DNA from: CAYMDS01 sp964653195
GTDB taxonomy: Bacteria > Patescibacteriota > Microgenomatia > Levybacterales > UBA12049
NCBI GenBank assembly: GCA_964653195.1
Contig: CAZZCX010000005.1
Location: forward strand, 1 to 64,000
DNA: 64,000 nucleotides
Reading direction: 5' to 3'
In this document: in pieces, positions 41,703-50,986 of the stretch
Numbering within the stretch: position 1 is the first letter of the stretch
Layout of the letters: every line of letters begins with the position of its first letter
Position numbers and translations under genes: made by a program
The notes under the pieces: model-generated
The model's database searches: none
What the model was told of the DNA's origin: nothing
Seen by the model: only the letters and a program-made list of their open reading frames with translations

Positions 41703-42125
41703 CTACTTTTTATAATTAAGTTTAAATAGGCAAAATGAGATAAATAGAAAAGCTGTTAGGCAAAGTGTAGCTTGTGTGATGAAGCCAAAAATTTCAAAGA
41801 ATTTCGTAGTGCATACGAATCCAGCTGAGCAGGGCACAAGCGGAAGATTAATTAGTTTCCAATGAACCAGTTGTTGATAGGCTGCAGATGGTATACCTAG
41901 AAGCAGAAAGGGGACTGAAAAATATTTCAAATTTATATCGCGTTTTAGAATACCTACAGTTAGAATTAATAGAAGTCCCAGCATGAGCATTCTCTCTATC
42001 CAGCAAAGCGGTGCTGCGGGATTGCCTTTGATTTCAATGAAAAATATACTTGCAGCTGTAGCAAGTAGAGCCATTGTCCAGGCAAGATATGCATAGATAT
42101 TGAGCGATTTTGTATTTTTATCCAT
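41703..42125 (-). CDS. DsbB-like membrane protein missing the first active-site cysteine
   Basis: A 140-residue four-helix protein aligned with the DsbB at 24388: NPAAPLCWIERM against FPPCILCWYQRI and PCSAGFVCTTKF against PCLLGVSCTTKY. The first cysteine of the quinone-facing CxxC is Ala, the second remains, and the later pair is intact. The canonical relay to quinone should fail, so it may have another role or an altered mechanism. Same strand as the thioredoxin and DipZ-like genes, but the transposase now separates them. Confidence 0.82.
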   Translation of the reverse strand: MDKNTKSLNIYAYLAWTMALLATAASIFFIEIKGNPAAPLCWIERMLMLGLLLILTVGILKRDINLKYFSVPFLLLGIPSAAYQQLVHWKLINLPLVPCSAGFVCTTKFFEIFGFITQATLCLTAFLFISFCLFKLNYKK

Positions 42126-42219
42126 TTGATACTTTATATCATACCCCGAATTTTTTTACATGATATTTATCACATTTGTATCGTTGCAGATTTAGCGAAA
42201 ACATTATATGCTCAATTTG

Positions 42220-42756
42220 ATGAAGAAAAGTATCAAAATTCTGCTTGTTTTTATATTTTTGAACGTAATCGGCGCATTTGTACTCTTTCGCATTTGGAAG
42301 AATGTTGAAGTTAGCGGGATAAGTAATTTTGAGGAATGTACGGCATATAATTATCCCATCCAAGATTCCTATCCGCCAAGGTGCAGTACGCCAGATGGTA
42401 AGACATTTACACAGGATATCGGAAATGAACTTGAATATACGGATCTTATTCGCATTGATACACCTAGACCGAATAGCGACGTTGTAAGTCCTCTAAATAT
42501 AAAAGGCGTTGCAAGAGGTAGTTGGTTTTGGGAAGCCAATTCAACTGCGGAAATTTATGATGGAAATGGACTATCAATAGGAAATGGATTTGTGATAGCT
42601 GTTGGTGAATCAATGACTGAGGATTTCGTAAAAATGGAAGGTGTTATAGAATTTGAAAAACCAGAAACTCCTACGGGTAAGCTTATACTAAGAAATGATA
42701 ATCCTTCAGGTCTTGTGGAAAATCAGAAGGAATTAATTATACCAGTAAAATTTTAA
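42220..42756 (+). CDS. Exported Gmad2-domain protein
   Basis: About 178 residues with a signal anchor (about 3-22), a short Cys-containing linker (FEECTAYNYP, PPRCSTPDGK) and a C-terminal Gmad2 immunoglobulin-like domain: IRIDTPRPNSDVVSPLNIKG, FWEANSTAEI and a closing ELIIPVKF strand. Gmad2 domains are found in spore-germination and lipoprotein-type surface proteins. An in-frame ATG at 42208 adds four residues. No Shine-Dalgarno is seen for either. Confidence 0.8.
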   Translation: MKKSIKILLVFIFLNVIGAFVLFRIWKNVEVSGISNFEECTAYNYPIQDSYPPRCSTPDGKTFTQDIGNELEYTDLIRIDTPRPNSDVVSPLNIKGVARGSWFWEANSTAEIYDGNGLSIGNGFVIAVGESMTEDFVKMEGVIEFEKPETPTGKLILRNDNPSGLVENQKELIIPVKF

Positions 42757-42869
42757 TAGATTCTAGATGTGTATTGATAACTTCTTATCTTCTTCTTACC
42801 TACTTTTAAAGTAACTTACATGTTGTAGTGCTAGATTTACCTTAAGTATGAAGGGAGGTGAGATTATAA

Positions 42870-43541
42870 ATGAAAACAATTATAGGTGTTATTTCAGATA
42901 GAGAACATGCAGAGTTGGCGATTGAAGATTTAAAGACCAGAGGTTATAAACCTGATGAATTATCAATAATTATGCGCGATCAGAGCCAGGCTCAAGAGAT
43001 GTCTGCTGATACTGGAGTAGATGTTGTAAGCGGTACAGCGACCGGTGCTACGACAGGAGCAGTGCTCGGTGGTTTGGCTGGACTTTTGGCAAGTTATATG
43101 ATTCCTGGATTGGGAGCATTTTTTATCGGAGGACCTATTGCATCGGCTTTAGGACTTACTGGTGCAGCAGCTACAACGGCTTCAGGTGCAGCTACAGGTG
43201 CACTTGCGGGTGGATTTTTGGGAGCTTTAACAGGACTTGGATTATCTGAGGATGATGCCAGATTATATGAGGAGAGTGTTAATGCTGGAAAAATACTCAT
43301 TGCCGTACCTGTTCTAAATGAATCTGAAAAAGAAGTGGAGGGGTTATTACGTGCTCATTATGCTGACCAGATAAAATCTATAAATGCATCAACAGGAACT
43401 GATAGATTCGAAGATAAAAAGACTTTGAATAAATCCGTTGATTCAGAAGATTTTAGGGAAGAAATTTCTGATTACTCTCCGAAGTATCATACGGTTAGTA
43501 CTAAAGGTGGTAAGTCGAAAAGGACTTCTGAAAGTGGATGA
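42870..43541 (+). CDS. General stress protein 17M-like (YflT-type) glycine-zipper protein
   Basis: A 223-residue protein. The N-terminal ferredoxin-like region (TIIGVISDREHAELAIEDLK) matches the heat-induced stress protein YflT family. The middle is a Gly/Ala-rich double hydrophobic stretch (TATGATTGAVLGGLAGLLA, ATGALAGGFLGALTGLGL) able to insert in membrane. The last 50 residues are charged. A very strong GGGAGGTGAGAT ribosome-binding site precedes it. An intrinsic terminator follows, so it is monocistronic. Role presumed in stress. Confidence 0.78.
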   Translation: MKTIIGVISDREHAELAIEDLKTRGYKPDELSIIMRDQSQAQEMSADTGVDVVSGTATGATTGAVLGGLAGLLASYMIPGLGAFFIGGPIASALGLTGAAATTASGAATGALAGGFLGALTGLGLSEDDARLYEESVNAGKILIAVPVLNESEKEVEGLLRAHYADQIKSINASTGTDRFEDKKTLNKSVDSEDFREEISDYSPKYHTVSTKGGKSKRTSESG

Positions 43542-43589
43542 TAAAATGTACTAGTAAACGAGTACATAAATTGGTGAATCATAATTTGG

Positions 43590-43620
43590 ACAAAACAGTT
43601 ACCTTTGGTAGCTGTTTTGT
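43590..43620 (+). terminator. Intrinsic terminator
   Basis: ACAAAACAG-T-TACC pairs with GGTA-G-CTGTTTTGT around a 3-nt loop. The 3' arm is T-rich. It follows the stress-protein gene. Confidence 0.8.
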
Positions 43621-43700
43621 TGCTTGATGCACGTATTCTTAGCAAAGAGTGAAAGTTATTATTTGCGGATACAAATTAATAGATATATAATGCATTTATT

Positions 43701-44354
43701 GTGAATAAAAATATAGTAATTATTGCAGTATTAATCGCTTTTGCCTTATTAGGTGGGGGAGCATACATGATGCTGAGTCGTTCATATGATAAACCTGCTG
43801 ACACTAATGGTCAAAAATCTATAACTCCAGCTATTTCAAGCGAGAGGGGTATCAAATCACTTCGAGATTTTGCAAGTTTAGGTTCTAATAAAGAGTGTAC
43901 GTTTAGTGACCTAGATTCAGACAATAAAGGTACAATGTATATAGGAAATGGTGAGGTTAGGGGAGATTTTGAATCGAATATAGATGGAAAAATAGTTATT
44001 TCTCATATGATTCAGGATGAGAATGGAATGTTTATATGGACAGATGGAGAGAAGCAGGGATTTAAAGTATCGCTTGAATCAATAAATGATGCTGTAGAAA
44101 AAGTAGATACAACAGGATTTGATTTAAATAAAGAGGTTGATTACAGTTGTAAGCCTTGGTCGGTTGTTCAGGGTGTTTTTGATGCACCAAGGGATGTCGA
44201 ATTTCAGGATTTTAGTAAAATGATGAAAGGTATAGCAGAGAAGATGCAAGTTGAATCTACCCCAGGTGCTACAGGTTCATCGTCTTGCTCTATGTGTGAT
44301 AATCTTCCAGCAGAATCACAAGCTTCATGCCGTACAGCCCTCAAATGCGACTAA
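43701..44354 (+). CDS. Hypothetical secreted protein with C-terminal Cys cluster
   Basis: Not recognised. 217 residues, GTG start, signal anchor (about 5-25), a beta-rich middle (GTMYIGNGEVRGDFES, DENGMFIWTDGEKQGF) and a C-terminal cluster of four cysteines (SSCSMCDNLP, SCRTALKC) preceded by a flexible TPGATGSSS linker. The cysteines probably form disulfides outside the cell. Similar architecture is common in small exported proteins of these bacteria. Confidence 0.65.
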   Translation: MNKNIVIIAVLIAFALLGGGAYMMLSRSYDKPADTNGQKSITPAISSERGIKSLRDFASLGSNKECTFSDLDSDNKGTMYIGNGEVRGDFESNIDGKIVISHMIQDENGMFIWTDGEKQGFKVSLESINDAVEKVDTTGFDLNKEVDYSCKPWSVVQGVFDAPRDVEFQDFSKMMKGIAEKMQVESTPGATGSSSCSMCDNLPAESQASCRTALKCD

Positions 44355-44443
44355 TTGATACTTCGTTTCTAGGTTTAGTTAACCTTCATTGCTAGTAATC
44401 ATAATTGATTATTTTAACTCACCTACAATATTGATAGAATAAT

Positions 44444-44704
44444 ATGGTGAAGAGGTATTGGTTCAAAGCAAAAAAGTATGGATGGGGATGGTATCCTGCG
44501 AGTGTCGAAGGATGGCTTATTATATTGGCTTATGTCATATATATAATATTTCTAGCCAAAAAGCTGGAAACGATGCTTGATATAAGCTCATCTTCCGCGC
44601 TCCAATACGCTATAGCGTTTTTGTTTCCCACATTAATATTGCTGATGGTATGTTTTTGGAGAGGTGAGAAACCAGGGTGGCATTGGGGAGATAAGAAAAA
44701 GTAA
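44444..44704 (+). CDS. Small two-helix membrane protein, 86 aa
   Basis: Not assigned to a function. The sequence begins KRYWFKAKKYGWGWYPAS, then two membrane helices (about 24-40 and 53-70) and a basic Trp-rich end (GEKPGWHWGDKKK). The aromatic-basic ends suggest an orientation with both tails in the cytoplasm. TAGAAT 3 nt before the ATG is a poor promoter candidate. Confidence 0.65.
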   Translation: MVKRYWFKAKKYGWGWYPASVEGWLIILAYVIYIIFLAKKLETMLDISSSSALQYAIAFLFPTLILLMVCFWRGEKPGWHWGDKKK

Positions 44705-44890
44705 GATCAAAATATTAAAGTTTATTGGATAACTATCCATTTGATATACTTAATTTGTACGATGTATTGTCTTACATAATTTTCTAATTAGACTCACTTT
44801 CCCTTTTTCTTTACTTCATTTAGGCCTACTTCGTCACTATTCTTAACTATTTATTTGGATGTTTAGTAATTGTTGCGTAAATTCATATTA

Positions 44891-46066
44891 TCAAGAGAAT
44901 TGATATTTTCTCACTATATATAAACTAAGGGGAAAAACAGTAAAAAGAGTAAGGATTCCTAATAAAGTATACATCCATCTTACTGAAAAAAGGCTGATTA
45001 TGGGTCCAGAAGTAAGTGTAATAATGATATATAGAACTCCAATTAGCATACTTAATAGAGAAATTGCAGTCGCGCGGTACTTAGAATCAAAAGCTTCATT
45101 AGTATACTTAGTGAGTATCATCCATCTCGCGGTAGAGCTCATCATTCCACCTGCTACGAAAGGAACTCCGATCCAGCCCTGAAGGAGAAATCCAGGTGAA
45201 AGTGAAAGTATCATGATTGTCGGAAAAAACAGTATTGACAGCTTTTCCGTAAAGATATGTGAGTTTTTTATAAGATTAGTCAGTATAAGAATATTGCTTA
45301 AACGGAGAGCTGCGTCAATTATGCCTCGCTCCTGGTTGCTAAATCCTAGTTCGACAAGTACATATCCATTAAAGTATAAAGCGCATGTCCAAGTTATCGC
45401 TCCAACCAATATATAAAATAAAGAAATAGATGCTGTAGGCTTATTTTTAAAAGCTTCTTTAGAGCCAAATTTTATTTGTCGTAGATAGTTGCGTATCGTA
45501 AATTTTTCAGAATCGACTTTAGGTTCTATGAAAAAGAAGGATAAAGTAAATGCTGATAATAAACATAATCCATATAGAATATAGGGGAGGCCATAATAAT
45601 AAGAATAAAGAAATCCACCTAGAAAAGTTGCCGTTAGTAATCCAATTTGATACCAAAATGCTTGTTTGCCAAGAATTTTTGAAAACATATTTTCCTGGCC
45701 ATCTTGTTTAAGAGAATCATAAACAAGCGCTTCAACAGATCCGGAAAGTAGCGAGTCTGCTATTCCTACAAGCGCTGCTAATATCATGAAATGTGAAAAA
45801 GAGGTTGCTAGAGGGAAGAGTAGAAAGCTTATACTACCAAAGAAAAATCCTAAAATTGAAGTAAGTTTTTTGCCAAGTAAGTCAGCAAAAGCCCCAGTGG
45901 GCAGTTCTCCTATTACTTGAATGAAATATTGAAACGCAACAAGTAAAGATATTTCTAAAGCCGTAAGTCTACCCTGATAAAAAACAATCCAAATAGGGAT
46001 AGTAAATATAAGTGAGTGCAGAAACTGAGTGATGGTATAGAGTCTGCTGTTTCTTTTTGAAATCAT
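44891..46066 (-). CDS. MFS transporter
   Basis: A 391-residue protein with about 12 membrane helices. The loop 2-3 motif GELPTGAFADLLGKK matches the MFS G-x3-D-x2-G-[RK] signature. The pattern resembles small drug or sugar efflux permeases, with no substrate clue. It is divergent from the small gene at 46133, the two starts being about 66 bp apart. Confidence 0.88.
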   Translation of the reverse strand: MISKRNSRLYTITQFLHSLIFTIPIWIVFYQGRLTALEISLLVAFQYFIQVIGELPTGAFADLLGKKLTSILGFFFGSISFLLFPLATSFSHFMILAALVGIADSLLSGSVEALVYDSLKQDGQENMFSKILGKQAFWYQIGLLTATFLGGFLYSYYYGLPYILYGLCLLSAFTLSFFFIEPKVDSEKFTIRNYLRQIKFGSKEAFKNKPTASISLFYILVGAITWTCALYFNGYVLVELGFSNQERGIIDAALRLSNILILTNLIKNSHIFTEKLSILFFPTIMILSLSPGFLLQGWIGVPFVAGGMMSSTARWMILTKYTNEAFDSKYRATAISLLSMLIGVLYIIITLTSGPIISLFSVRWMYTLLGILTLFTVFPLSLYIVRKYQFS

Positions 46067-46120
46067 GGTGTTATTATAGAATGCTTTTGAATGCTCATCA
46101 ATAGAACCTTGAAAGTCTGA

Positions 46121-46126
46121 TATAAT
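46121..46126 (+). promoter_or_regulatory. -10 hexamer TATAAT, leaderless arrangement
   Basis: TATAAT ends 6 nt before the ATG at 46133, so transcription should begin at the start codon. The -35 is weak. Confidence 0.6.
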
Positions 46127-46132
46127 ATAAGC

Positions 46133-46441
46133 ATGGGGTATCTCGTTGAGTTGAATACTTTATTCCGTCCACCCAGTAGTTTTGATTTTTCTTCATTAGT
46201 AAGTGGTGAAAGATATACAGTGACTTTAGAAAAAGAGCGAGCATTTCCTCTACATTTGGCCATACTTCTAATTGATAAAGAATGGAATTTCTATGGGTAT
46301 TGTGTTGCTCATTCTGCAGTAGTTAAAGAACAGAAAACTATAATTGAATTTGAAATGTTAACTAAATTTTCTCTCGATGAACAAAAGCTTTACCGAGAAA
46401 AATTTTTGGAAGCTGGAAAAATGACCGGAGAAGTGGTGTAG
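46133..46441 (+). CDS. Conserved-looking small hypothetical protein, 102 aa
   Basis: Function unknown. A compact soluble protein with beta strands (GERYTVTLEKERAFPLH, WNFYGYCVAHSAVV) and a C-terminal helix (SLDEQKLYREKFLEAGKMTG). It has a proper -10 directly before the ATG, while the frame on the other strand (46063-46263) is its shadow. The fold is not identified; nothing nearby hints at a role. Confidence 0.65.
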   Translation: MGYLVELNTLFRPPSSFDFSSLVSGERYTVTLEKERAFPLHLAILLIDKEWNFYGYCVAHSAVVKEQKTIIEFEMLTKFSLDEQKLYREKFLEAGKMTGEVV

Positions 46442-46487
46442 TTTCATTTTTTGTAAGTTGTTTGGGAGGGGATTGAAAGGAAGCGTT

Positions 46488-46946
46488 TTACTGACTATCT
46501 ACTGTTTGCTCTACTTCTTCTTTTGAGACGGGTTTCACTAACTGCATAAGCTCTACTATGCCAAAGGCCACTAAGGCATAAACTATAGCTGCGACTATAG
46601 TTGACCATTCAAAGTAATTTCCTTGTGTGGTCGCAGTGATACCAAATATACTCCTGAAAGGAGTAGCTAGAGGGTTTGATAGTGAATAAATTAAGCTCGT
46701 GAAAGCATTTAGAGGGTTGGCGTTAAGGGCTTTTAGAGTCATACGAAATGCTAATAAAAATTCAATTACACCTAAAATGTACCAGATAATTTGGTTGGTT
46801 CGGAAAATTGCTTTCTTTTTTTGAAATACTCTTTGGGGATGTTCATTTACTACTTGTGGCGTGACTTGTTTCGTAGTTTTTACTACCTGAGTAGGGATGG
46901 ATTTAGATACAGTCGTTACTTCTTGAGTTTCTACTACTTCAGGCAT
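46488..46946 (-). CDS. YggT family membrane protein
   Basis: A 152-residue protein. A Thr/Val/Gln-rich N-terminal 45 residues precedes a YggT domain with two or three helices and the signature SLSNPLATPFRSIFG. YggT proteins are linked with cell shape, division or osmotic tolerance in various bacteria; the role here is not known. It is divergent from the copper operon, sharing its upstream region. Confidence 0.82.
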   Translation of the reverse strand: MPEVVETQEVTTVSKSIPTQVVKTTKQVTPQVVNEHPQRVFQKKKAIFRTNQIIWYILGVIEFLLAFRMTLKALNANPLNAFTSLIYSLSNPLATPFRSIFGITATTQGNYFEWSTIVAAIVYALVAFGIVELMQLVKPVSKEEVEQTVDSQ

Positions 46947-47035
46947 AGATTCCTTTCGGTACTATCTCATGGTATGTTAATGATGAAATATAGTCAAGCT
47001 CAACTTTAGATCGTTTTGACGACTCATTTTAACTA

Positions 47036-47064
47036 TTGACATATACCCCCAGGGGGTATATCAT
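47036..47064 (+). promoter_or_regulatory. Copper-operon promoter with palindromic operator between -35 and -10
   Basis: TTGACA (47036-47041), 17 bp, TATCAT (47059-47064). The spacer is almost filled by a perfect palindrome of ATATACCCCC and GGGGGTATAT around a central A (47041-47061), the G/C-tract operator type bound by CsoR/RcnR tetramers. Bound repressor would block polymerase directly. The -10 ends 6 nt before the ATG at 47071, so the mRNA is predicted to be leaderless. Confidence 0.85.
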
Positions 47065-47070
47065 TTATTA

Positions 47071-47343
47071 ATGAAATCTAATTATAAAGATGTCAAAGTG
47101 AAAGCTCAAAAGAGAATAAATATTATCAAAGGACAGCTCGATGGACTAGCGAAAATGATCGACTCAGATGTATACTGCATGGATCTTCTTAATCAAAGCC
47201 TCGCTATTCAAAACTCCCTACGAAGTCTCGATTCAGTCCTATTTGAAAGACACGTAAAAACCCATGTAATACATCAGTTAAAACACGAAGAAGAGAAAGC
47301 AGTGACTGAATTAGTCACATTGTTTAAAAGGGTAAATAAATGA
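47071..47343 (+). CDS. CsoR/RcnR-family metal-sensing repressor
   Basis: A 90-residue all-helical DUF156 repressor. KRINIIKGQLDGLAKMI is the DNA-binding helix 1. The metal site has Cys in DVYCMDLL and His in ERHVKTHV. In CsoR the third ligand is Cys four residues after that His (HxxxC); here it is His (HVKTH), which is the RcnR-type (Ni/Co) pattern. The gene heads a copper operon, however, so copper remains the likely signal. It should bind the palindrome just upstream and regulate itself and the genes after it. Confidence 0.88.
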   Translation: MKSNYKDVKVKAQKRINIIKGQLDGLAKMIDSDVYCMDLLNQSLAIQNSLRSLDSVLFERHVKTHVIHQLKHEEEKAVTELVTLFKRVNK

Positions 47344-47347
47344 ATTT

Positions 47348-47710
47348 ATGCAGATAGATAAAGTACTAGTAGGGCTAATTAGTATAGTCGGAATAGTTTA
47401 TACTTATTGGTTTTTTCTTATGAAGAAAGAACAAGTTGTAGAAATTACATCTGATTCCGTGGATATTACTGTTAGTGGAGGGTATCAACCAGAAGTAATA
47501 TCAATTCCAAAAGGAAAAACCACGAAGATAAATTTTTTCAGAAAAGACCCTTCAAGTTGTTTAGAGGAAGTTGTTTTGAGTGATTTTAAAATTCGAAAAT
47601 ACTTACCACTAAATAAGAAAGTAACTGTTGAAATTACTCCGCATAAGTTAGGAGAATATCCTTTTTCTTGTGGTATGAACATGTTTCACGGAAAAATAAA
47701 AGTTATTTAA
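47348..47710 (+). CDS. Membrane-anchored cupredoxin-like copper-binding protein
   Basis: A 120-residue protein with one N-terminal helix (about 7-24) and a cupredoxin_1-type domain. Copper ligands are expected in DPSSCLEE and in FSCGMNMFHG. It starts 4 bp after the repressor stop. It likely receives or buffers copper outside the membrane for export by the next gene, CopA. The same domain is fused to the transporter at 49943. Confidence 0.8.
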   Translation: MQIDKVLVGLISIVGIVYTYWFFLMKKEQVVEITSDSVDITVSGGYQPEVISIPKGKTTKINFFRKDPSSCLEEVVLSDFKIRKYLPLNKKVTVEITPHKLGEYPFSCGMNMFHGKIKVI

Positions 47711-47711
47711 T

Positions 47712-49940
47712 ATGAAATATATTAAGAAAATATATCCAATAAAAGGCATGCATTGTGCATCTTGCGTCAGAGTTATTGAAAAGTCACTCATTAAAACATC
47801 TGGTGTAGAAAATGCGGTCGTAAATCTAGCCACTGAAAAAGCGACCGTTACTTATGATCAAAATGTTTGCAAAGAAGAAAATATTTCATCAGCAGTTGAA
47901 AAAGTTGGTTATAAATTAGTGACTGATGAAAATGCTATTTCAGAAGACCAACAAAATTTGGAAAAAGCAAAAGAGCTTAAAAAATTAAGAAATAAAGTTG
48001 CTGTAGGTCTTTTTCTCGGAGGATTGATTTTATGGGGTAGTTTTCCAGGACTCATGAACTTTGCACCTGAAATACTTAAGAACTTTTGGGTACAACTTTT
48101 ACTTGCGACACCAGTACAGTTTTGGGCTGGATGGGATTTCTACAGAGCTACAATTCCTGCATTAAAACATAGAACTGCTAATATGGATACTTTAGTAGCA
48201 TTAGGAACAACTGTTGCTTATTTTTATTCTGTATTTGTAACCTTTTCTCCTAGCATTATTATGGACTTAGGAATGGAAGCTATGCCTTACTTTGATGTCG
48301 CTACTATTGTCATCGGACTTATTTTATTAGGTCGTTATCTTGAAGCACGAGCTAAGGGGCAAACATCAGAAGCGATTAAAAAGTTAATAGGAATGCAAGC
48401 TAAAACTGCAAGAGTTGTGAGAGATGGAAAAGAAGTAGATCTTTCAATTGAACAGGTTGCAATAGGGGATGTAATAAGAGTAAGACCAGGTGAAAAGATT
48501 CCTGTAGATGGAATCTTATTAGAAGGTGAATCATCAGTTGATGAATCAATGATTACTGGTGAAAGTATTCCAGTTGAAAAACAAAAAGGAGATACAGTTG
48601 TGGGTGCAACAATTAATAAAACTGGAACATTTACTTATAAAGCTAGCAAGATAGGACAAGACACTATGCTTGCTCAGATTATTAAACTCGTCCAAGAAGC
48701 ACAAGGCTCTAAAGCTCCTATACAAAGAATTGCAGATACAATTTCTTCTTATTTTGTGCCAGTTGTCATTATGTTAGCTATTGCCACATTCGGTATTTGG
48801 TATGTAGTTGGTCCAAATCCTGCATTACTTTTTGCATTACTTAATACTGTAGCGGTTCTTATTATCGCATGTCCCTGTGCTATGGGTTTGGCTACTCCTA
48901 CTGCCATAATGGTCGGTACCGGACTCGGTGCAGAACGGGGGATACTTATTAAAGATGCTGAGAGTTTAGAGATTGCACATAAAGTAGATACTATTGTTTT
49001 CGATAAAACTGGAACTTTAACAAAAGGAAAGCCAGAGGTCACAGATATCATACCTATTAGCAAAATGGATAAAGAGGAATTGCTAGCATTAGCAGCATCT
49101 ATTGAGAAGGGTTCTGAACACTCATTAGCAGAAGCGATTGTTAAAAAAGCAGAGGATGAGAAAATTAAAATTGATGTAGCGACTAAGTTTAAGGCAATCG
49201 CCGGTCATGGTGTTGAAGGAAAAGTATCCACAAAGAAAGTTTATTTTGGGAATAGAAGGTTAATGGAAAAAGAAAATATTTTTTTTGGTTCTCTATTGGA
49301 ATCAATTGAAAAATTAGAGGGAGATGGTAAAACTGTTATGATGCTTGGAGTAAATGGAAAACTAGAAGGTCTTATTGCTGTTGCAGATACTATTAAAGAA
49401 TCCGCTAAAGATGGCGTAGGCGCATTAACAAGAAAAGGCATAGAAGTTGTGATGATAACAGGTGATAACCAAAGGACAGCACAAGCAATAGCCTCAAAGT
49501 TAGGAATAAAAAGAGTTTTGGCGGAAGTTTTGCCAGGTCAAAAGGAAGCAGAGGTTAGAAAGTTGCAAGCTGAAGGAAAAGTTGTTGCTATGGTAGGAGA
49601 TGGTATAAATGATGCTCCAGCTCTAGCTGCTGCTGATGTAGGCATTGCAATGGGAACAGGAACAGACGTTGCAATAGAGGCTGCAGATATAACGCTTATT
49701 AATAAGGATTTAAAATCAGTAGCTTCAGCAATTGAACTATCACGAAAAACTATAAGAACGATTAAAATTAATCTTTTCTGGGCTTTTGGATATAATATAC
49801 TATTAATTCCTGTTGCTATGGGTATCTTATATCCGATTTTCGGAATATTACTAAGTCCTATATTGGCATCCATTGCGATGGCTACCAGTTCTGTATCTGT
49901 TGTAACTAACTCTCTTTTATTAAAAAGGAGTAGAATCTAA
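47712..49940 (+). CDS. copA: Copper-exporting P1B-type ATPase
   Basis: A 742-residue Cu(I) pump. It has one N-terminal heavy-metal domain with GMHCASC, eight membrane helices, the A-domain TGES, the membrane site CPC (about 386-388), the phosphorylated aspartate in DKTGTLT (Asp431), the HP-containing region SEHSLAEAI and the hinge GDGINDAPALAAADVGIAMG. In the SEHSLAEAI region the usual SEHPLA reads SEHSLA, so the HP motif proline is Ser. The start lies one base after the cupredoxin stop. Confidence 0.96.
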   Translation: MKYIKKIYPIKGMHCASCVRVIEKSLIKTSGVENAVVNLATEKATVTYDQNVCKEENISSAVEKVGYKLVTDENAISEDQQNLEKAKELKKLRNKVAVGLFLGGLILWGSFPGLMNFAPEILKNFWVQLLLATPVQFWAGWDFYRATIPALKHRTANMDTLVALGTTVAYFYSVFVTFSPSIIMDLGMEAMPYFDVATIVIGLILLGRYLEARAKGQTSEAIKKLIGMQAKTARVVRDGKEVDLSIEQVAIGDVIRVRPGEKIPVDGILLEGESSVDESMITGESIPVEKQKGDTVVGATINKTGTFTYKASKIGQDTMLAQIIKLVQEAQGSKAPIQRIADTISSYFVPVVIMLAIATFGIWYVVGPNPALLFALLNTVAVLIIACPCAMGLATPTAIMVGTGLGAERGILIKDAESLEIAHKVDTIVFDKTGTLTKGKPEVTDIIPISKMDKEELLALAASIEKGSEHSLAEAIVKKAEDEKIKIDVATKFKAIAGHGVEGKVSTKKVYFGNRRLMEKENIFFGSLLESIEKLEGDGKTVMMLGVNGKLEGLIAVADTIKESAKDGVGALTRKGIEVVMITGDNQRTAQAIASKLGIKRVLAEVLPGQKEAEVRKLQAEGKVVAMVGDGINDAPALAAADVGIAMGTGTDVAIEAADITLINKDLKSVASAIELSRKTIRTIKINLFWAFGYNILLIPVAMGILYPIFGILLSPILASIAMATSSVSVVTNSLLLKRSRI

Positions 49941-49942
49941 TT

Positions 49943-50944
49943 ATGAATCCTTTTGTAATTTTATTAACAGGACTTACTGTAGGCGGACTTACTTGTCTTG
50001 CGGTACAAGGCGGACTTCTTGCATCAGTTATAGCAGCAAGGGGAAACAACGAGAAATCGGATAAATCACATCACGTTTTGGTCATAACTTCAGTTTTTCT
50101 TTTTAGTAAATTTATTTCTTATACCTTACTTGGCTTTTTACTGGGATTATTTGGCGGAGCTATAAATATCGGAAGCAATATTCAATCTTTTATGCAGTTA
50201 TTAGCAGGTATCTATATGATTGCTGTAGCATTGAATTTATTGGATATTCATCCTATATTTCGCTATGTTGTAATTCAACCGCCACGGTTTTTGACTAGAG
50301 TAGTGCGTAACAAATCAAAATCGAAAGATATATTTGCGCCTTTCATACTCGGTTTTATGACTATATTTATTCCTTGTGGAACAACTCTAGCTATGGAGGC
50401 ACTTGCTATAAGCAGTGCAGACCCTATTCTAGGAGCATCTATTTTGGCCCTTTTTACTGCGGGCACCATACCCCTTTTTCTAAGCATTGGATTTATCAGC
50501 TCTATTTTAGGTGATGCATATAAAACGAAGTTTTTGAAAATTGCAGCATTTGCTGTTTTATATTTGGGGATAACTGCTGTGAATGGATCATTTATTGCAT
50601 TAAATATCCCATTCAATTCACGGGTTTTTGCTGATATATTTAATTTTTCAACGAATACACCTTCAAAAAATATTCAAATTAGTCAGGAAAATGAAATTCT
50701 TATAACATCAGGAGGATACACTCCAAATTATATAATTGTGAAAAAAAATCAGCTGGTGACTCTTAAGCTGGTCAGCCAGGGTGCTTACAGTTGCGCTTCT
50801 GCTTTTCGTATACCTTCTTTAGGTATAAGTCGGGATTTGCAGCCTAACGAGACACAAACTGTTTCATTTACACCAGATAAAGTCGGGAAAATACTTTTTA
50901 CCTGTTCAATGGGTATGTATACTGGAGTAATTGAGGTAATTTAA
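49943..50944 (+). CDS. Membrane permease (UreH/DsbD-like) fused to a cupredoxin domain
   Basis: A 333-residue fusion. The first 225 residues contain six helices with GLTVGGLTCLAVQGGL and FIPCGTTLAMEAL, the two Cys-bearing motifs of the DsbD/CcdA-related sulfite-exporter/UreH_2 family. The last 90 residues form a cupredoxin with AYSCASAF and FTCSMGMYTG, similar to the 120-residue protein at 47348. It starts 2 bp after copA, so it is in the operon. Likely role: moving copper or reducing power across the membrane to the attached copper-binding domain. Confidence 0.85.
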   Translation: MNPFVILLTGLTVGGLTCLAVQGGLLASVIAARGNNEKSDKSHHVLVITSVFLFSKFISYTLLGFLLGLFGGAINIGSNIQSFMQLLAGIYMIAVALNLLDIHPIFRYVVIQPPRFLTRVVRNKSKSKDIFAPFILGFMTIFIPCGTTLAMEALAISSADPILGASILALFTAGTIPLFLSIGFISSILGDAYKTKFLKIAAFAVLYLGITAVNGSFIALNIPFNSRVFADIFNFSTNTPSKNIQISQENEILITSGGYTPNYIIVKKNQLVTLKLVSQGAYSCASAFRIPSLGISRDLQPNETQTVSFTPDKVGKILFTCSMGMYTGVIEVI

Positions 50945-50986
50945 TTCATCCCATGAAATCAGGGTGATAAAAGTAAAAAAGAATTT

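Noticed and set aside
46063..46263. 66-residue minus-strand frame upstream of the MFS gene
   Set aside because: It overlaps the plus-strand 102-residue gene, which has a promoter at the right distance and a protein-like composition.
47071..47343. Assigning the repressor to nickel/cobalt (RcnR) from its HxxxH ligand pattern
   Set aside because: All downstream genes are copper-handling, so the metal cannot be decided from this residue alone.
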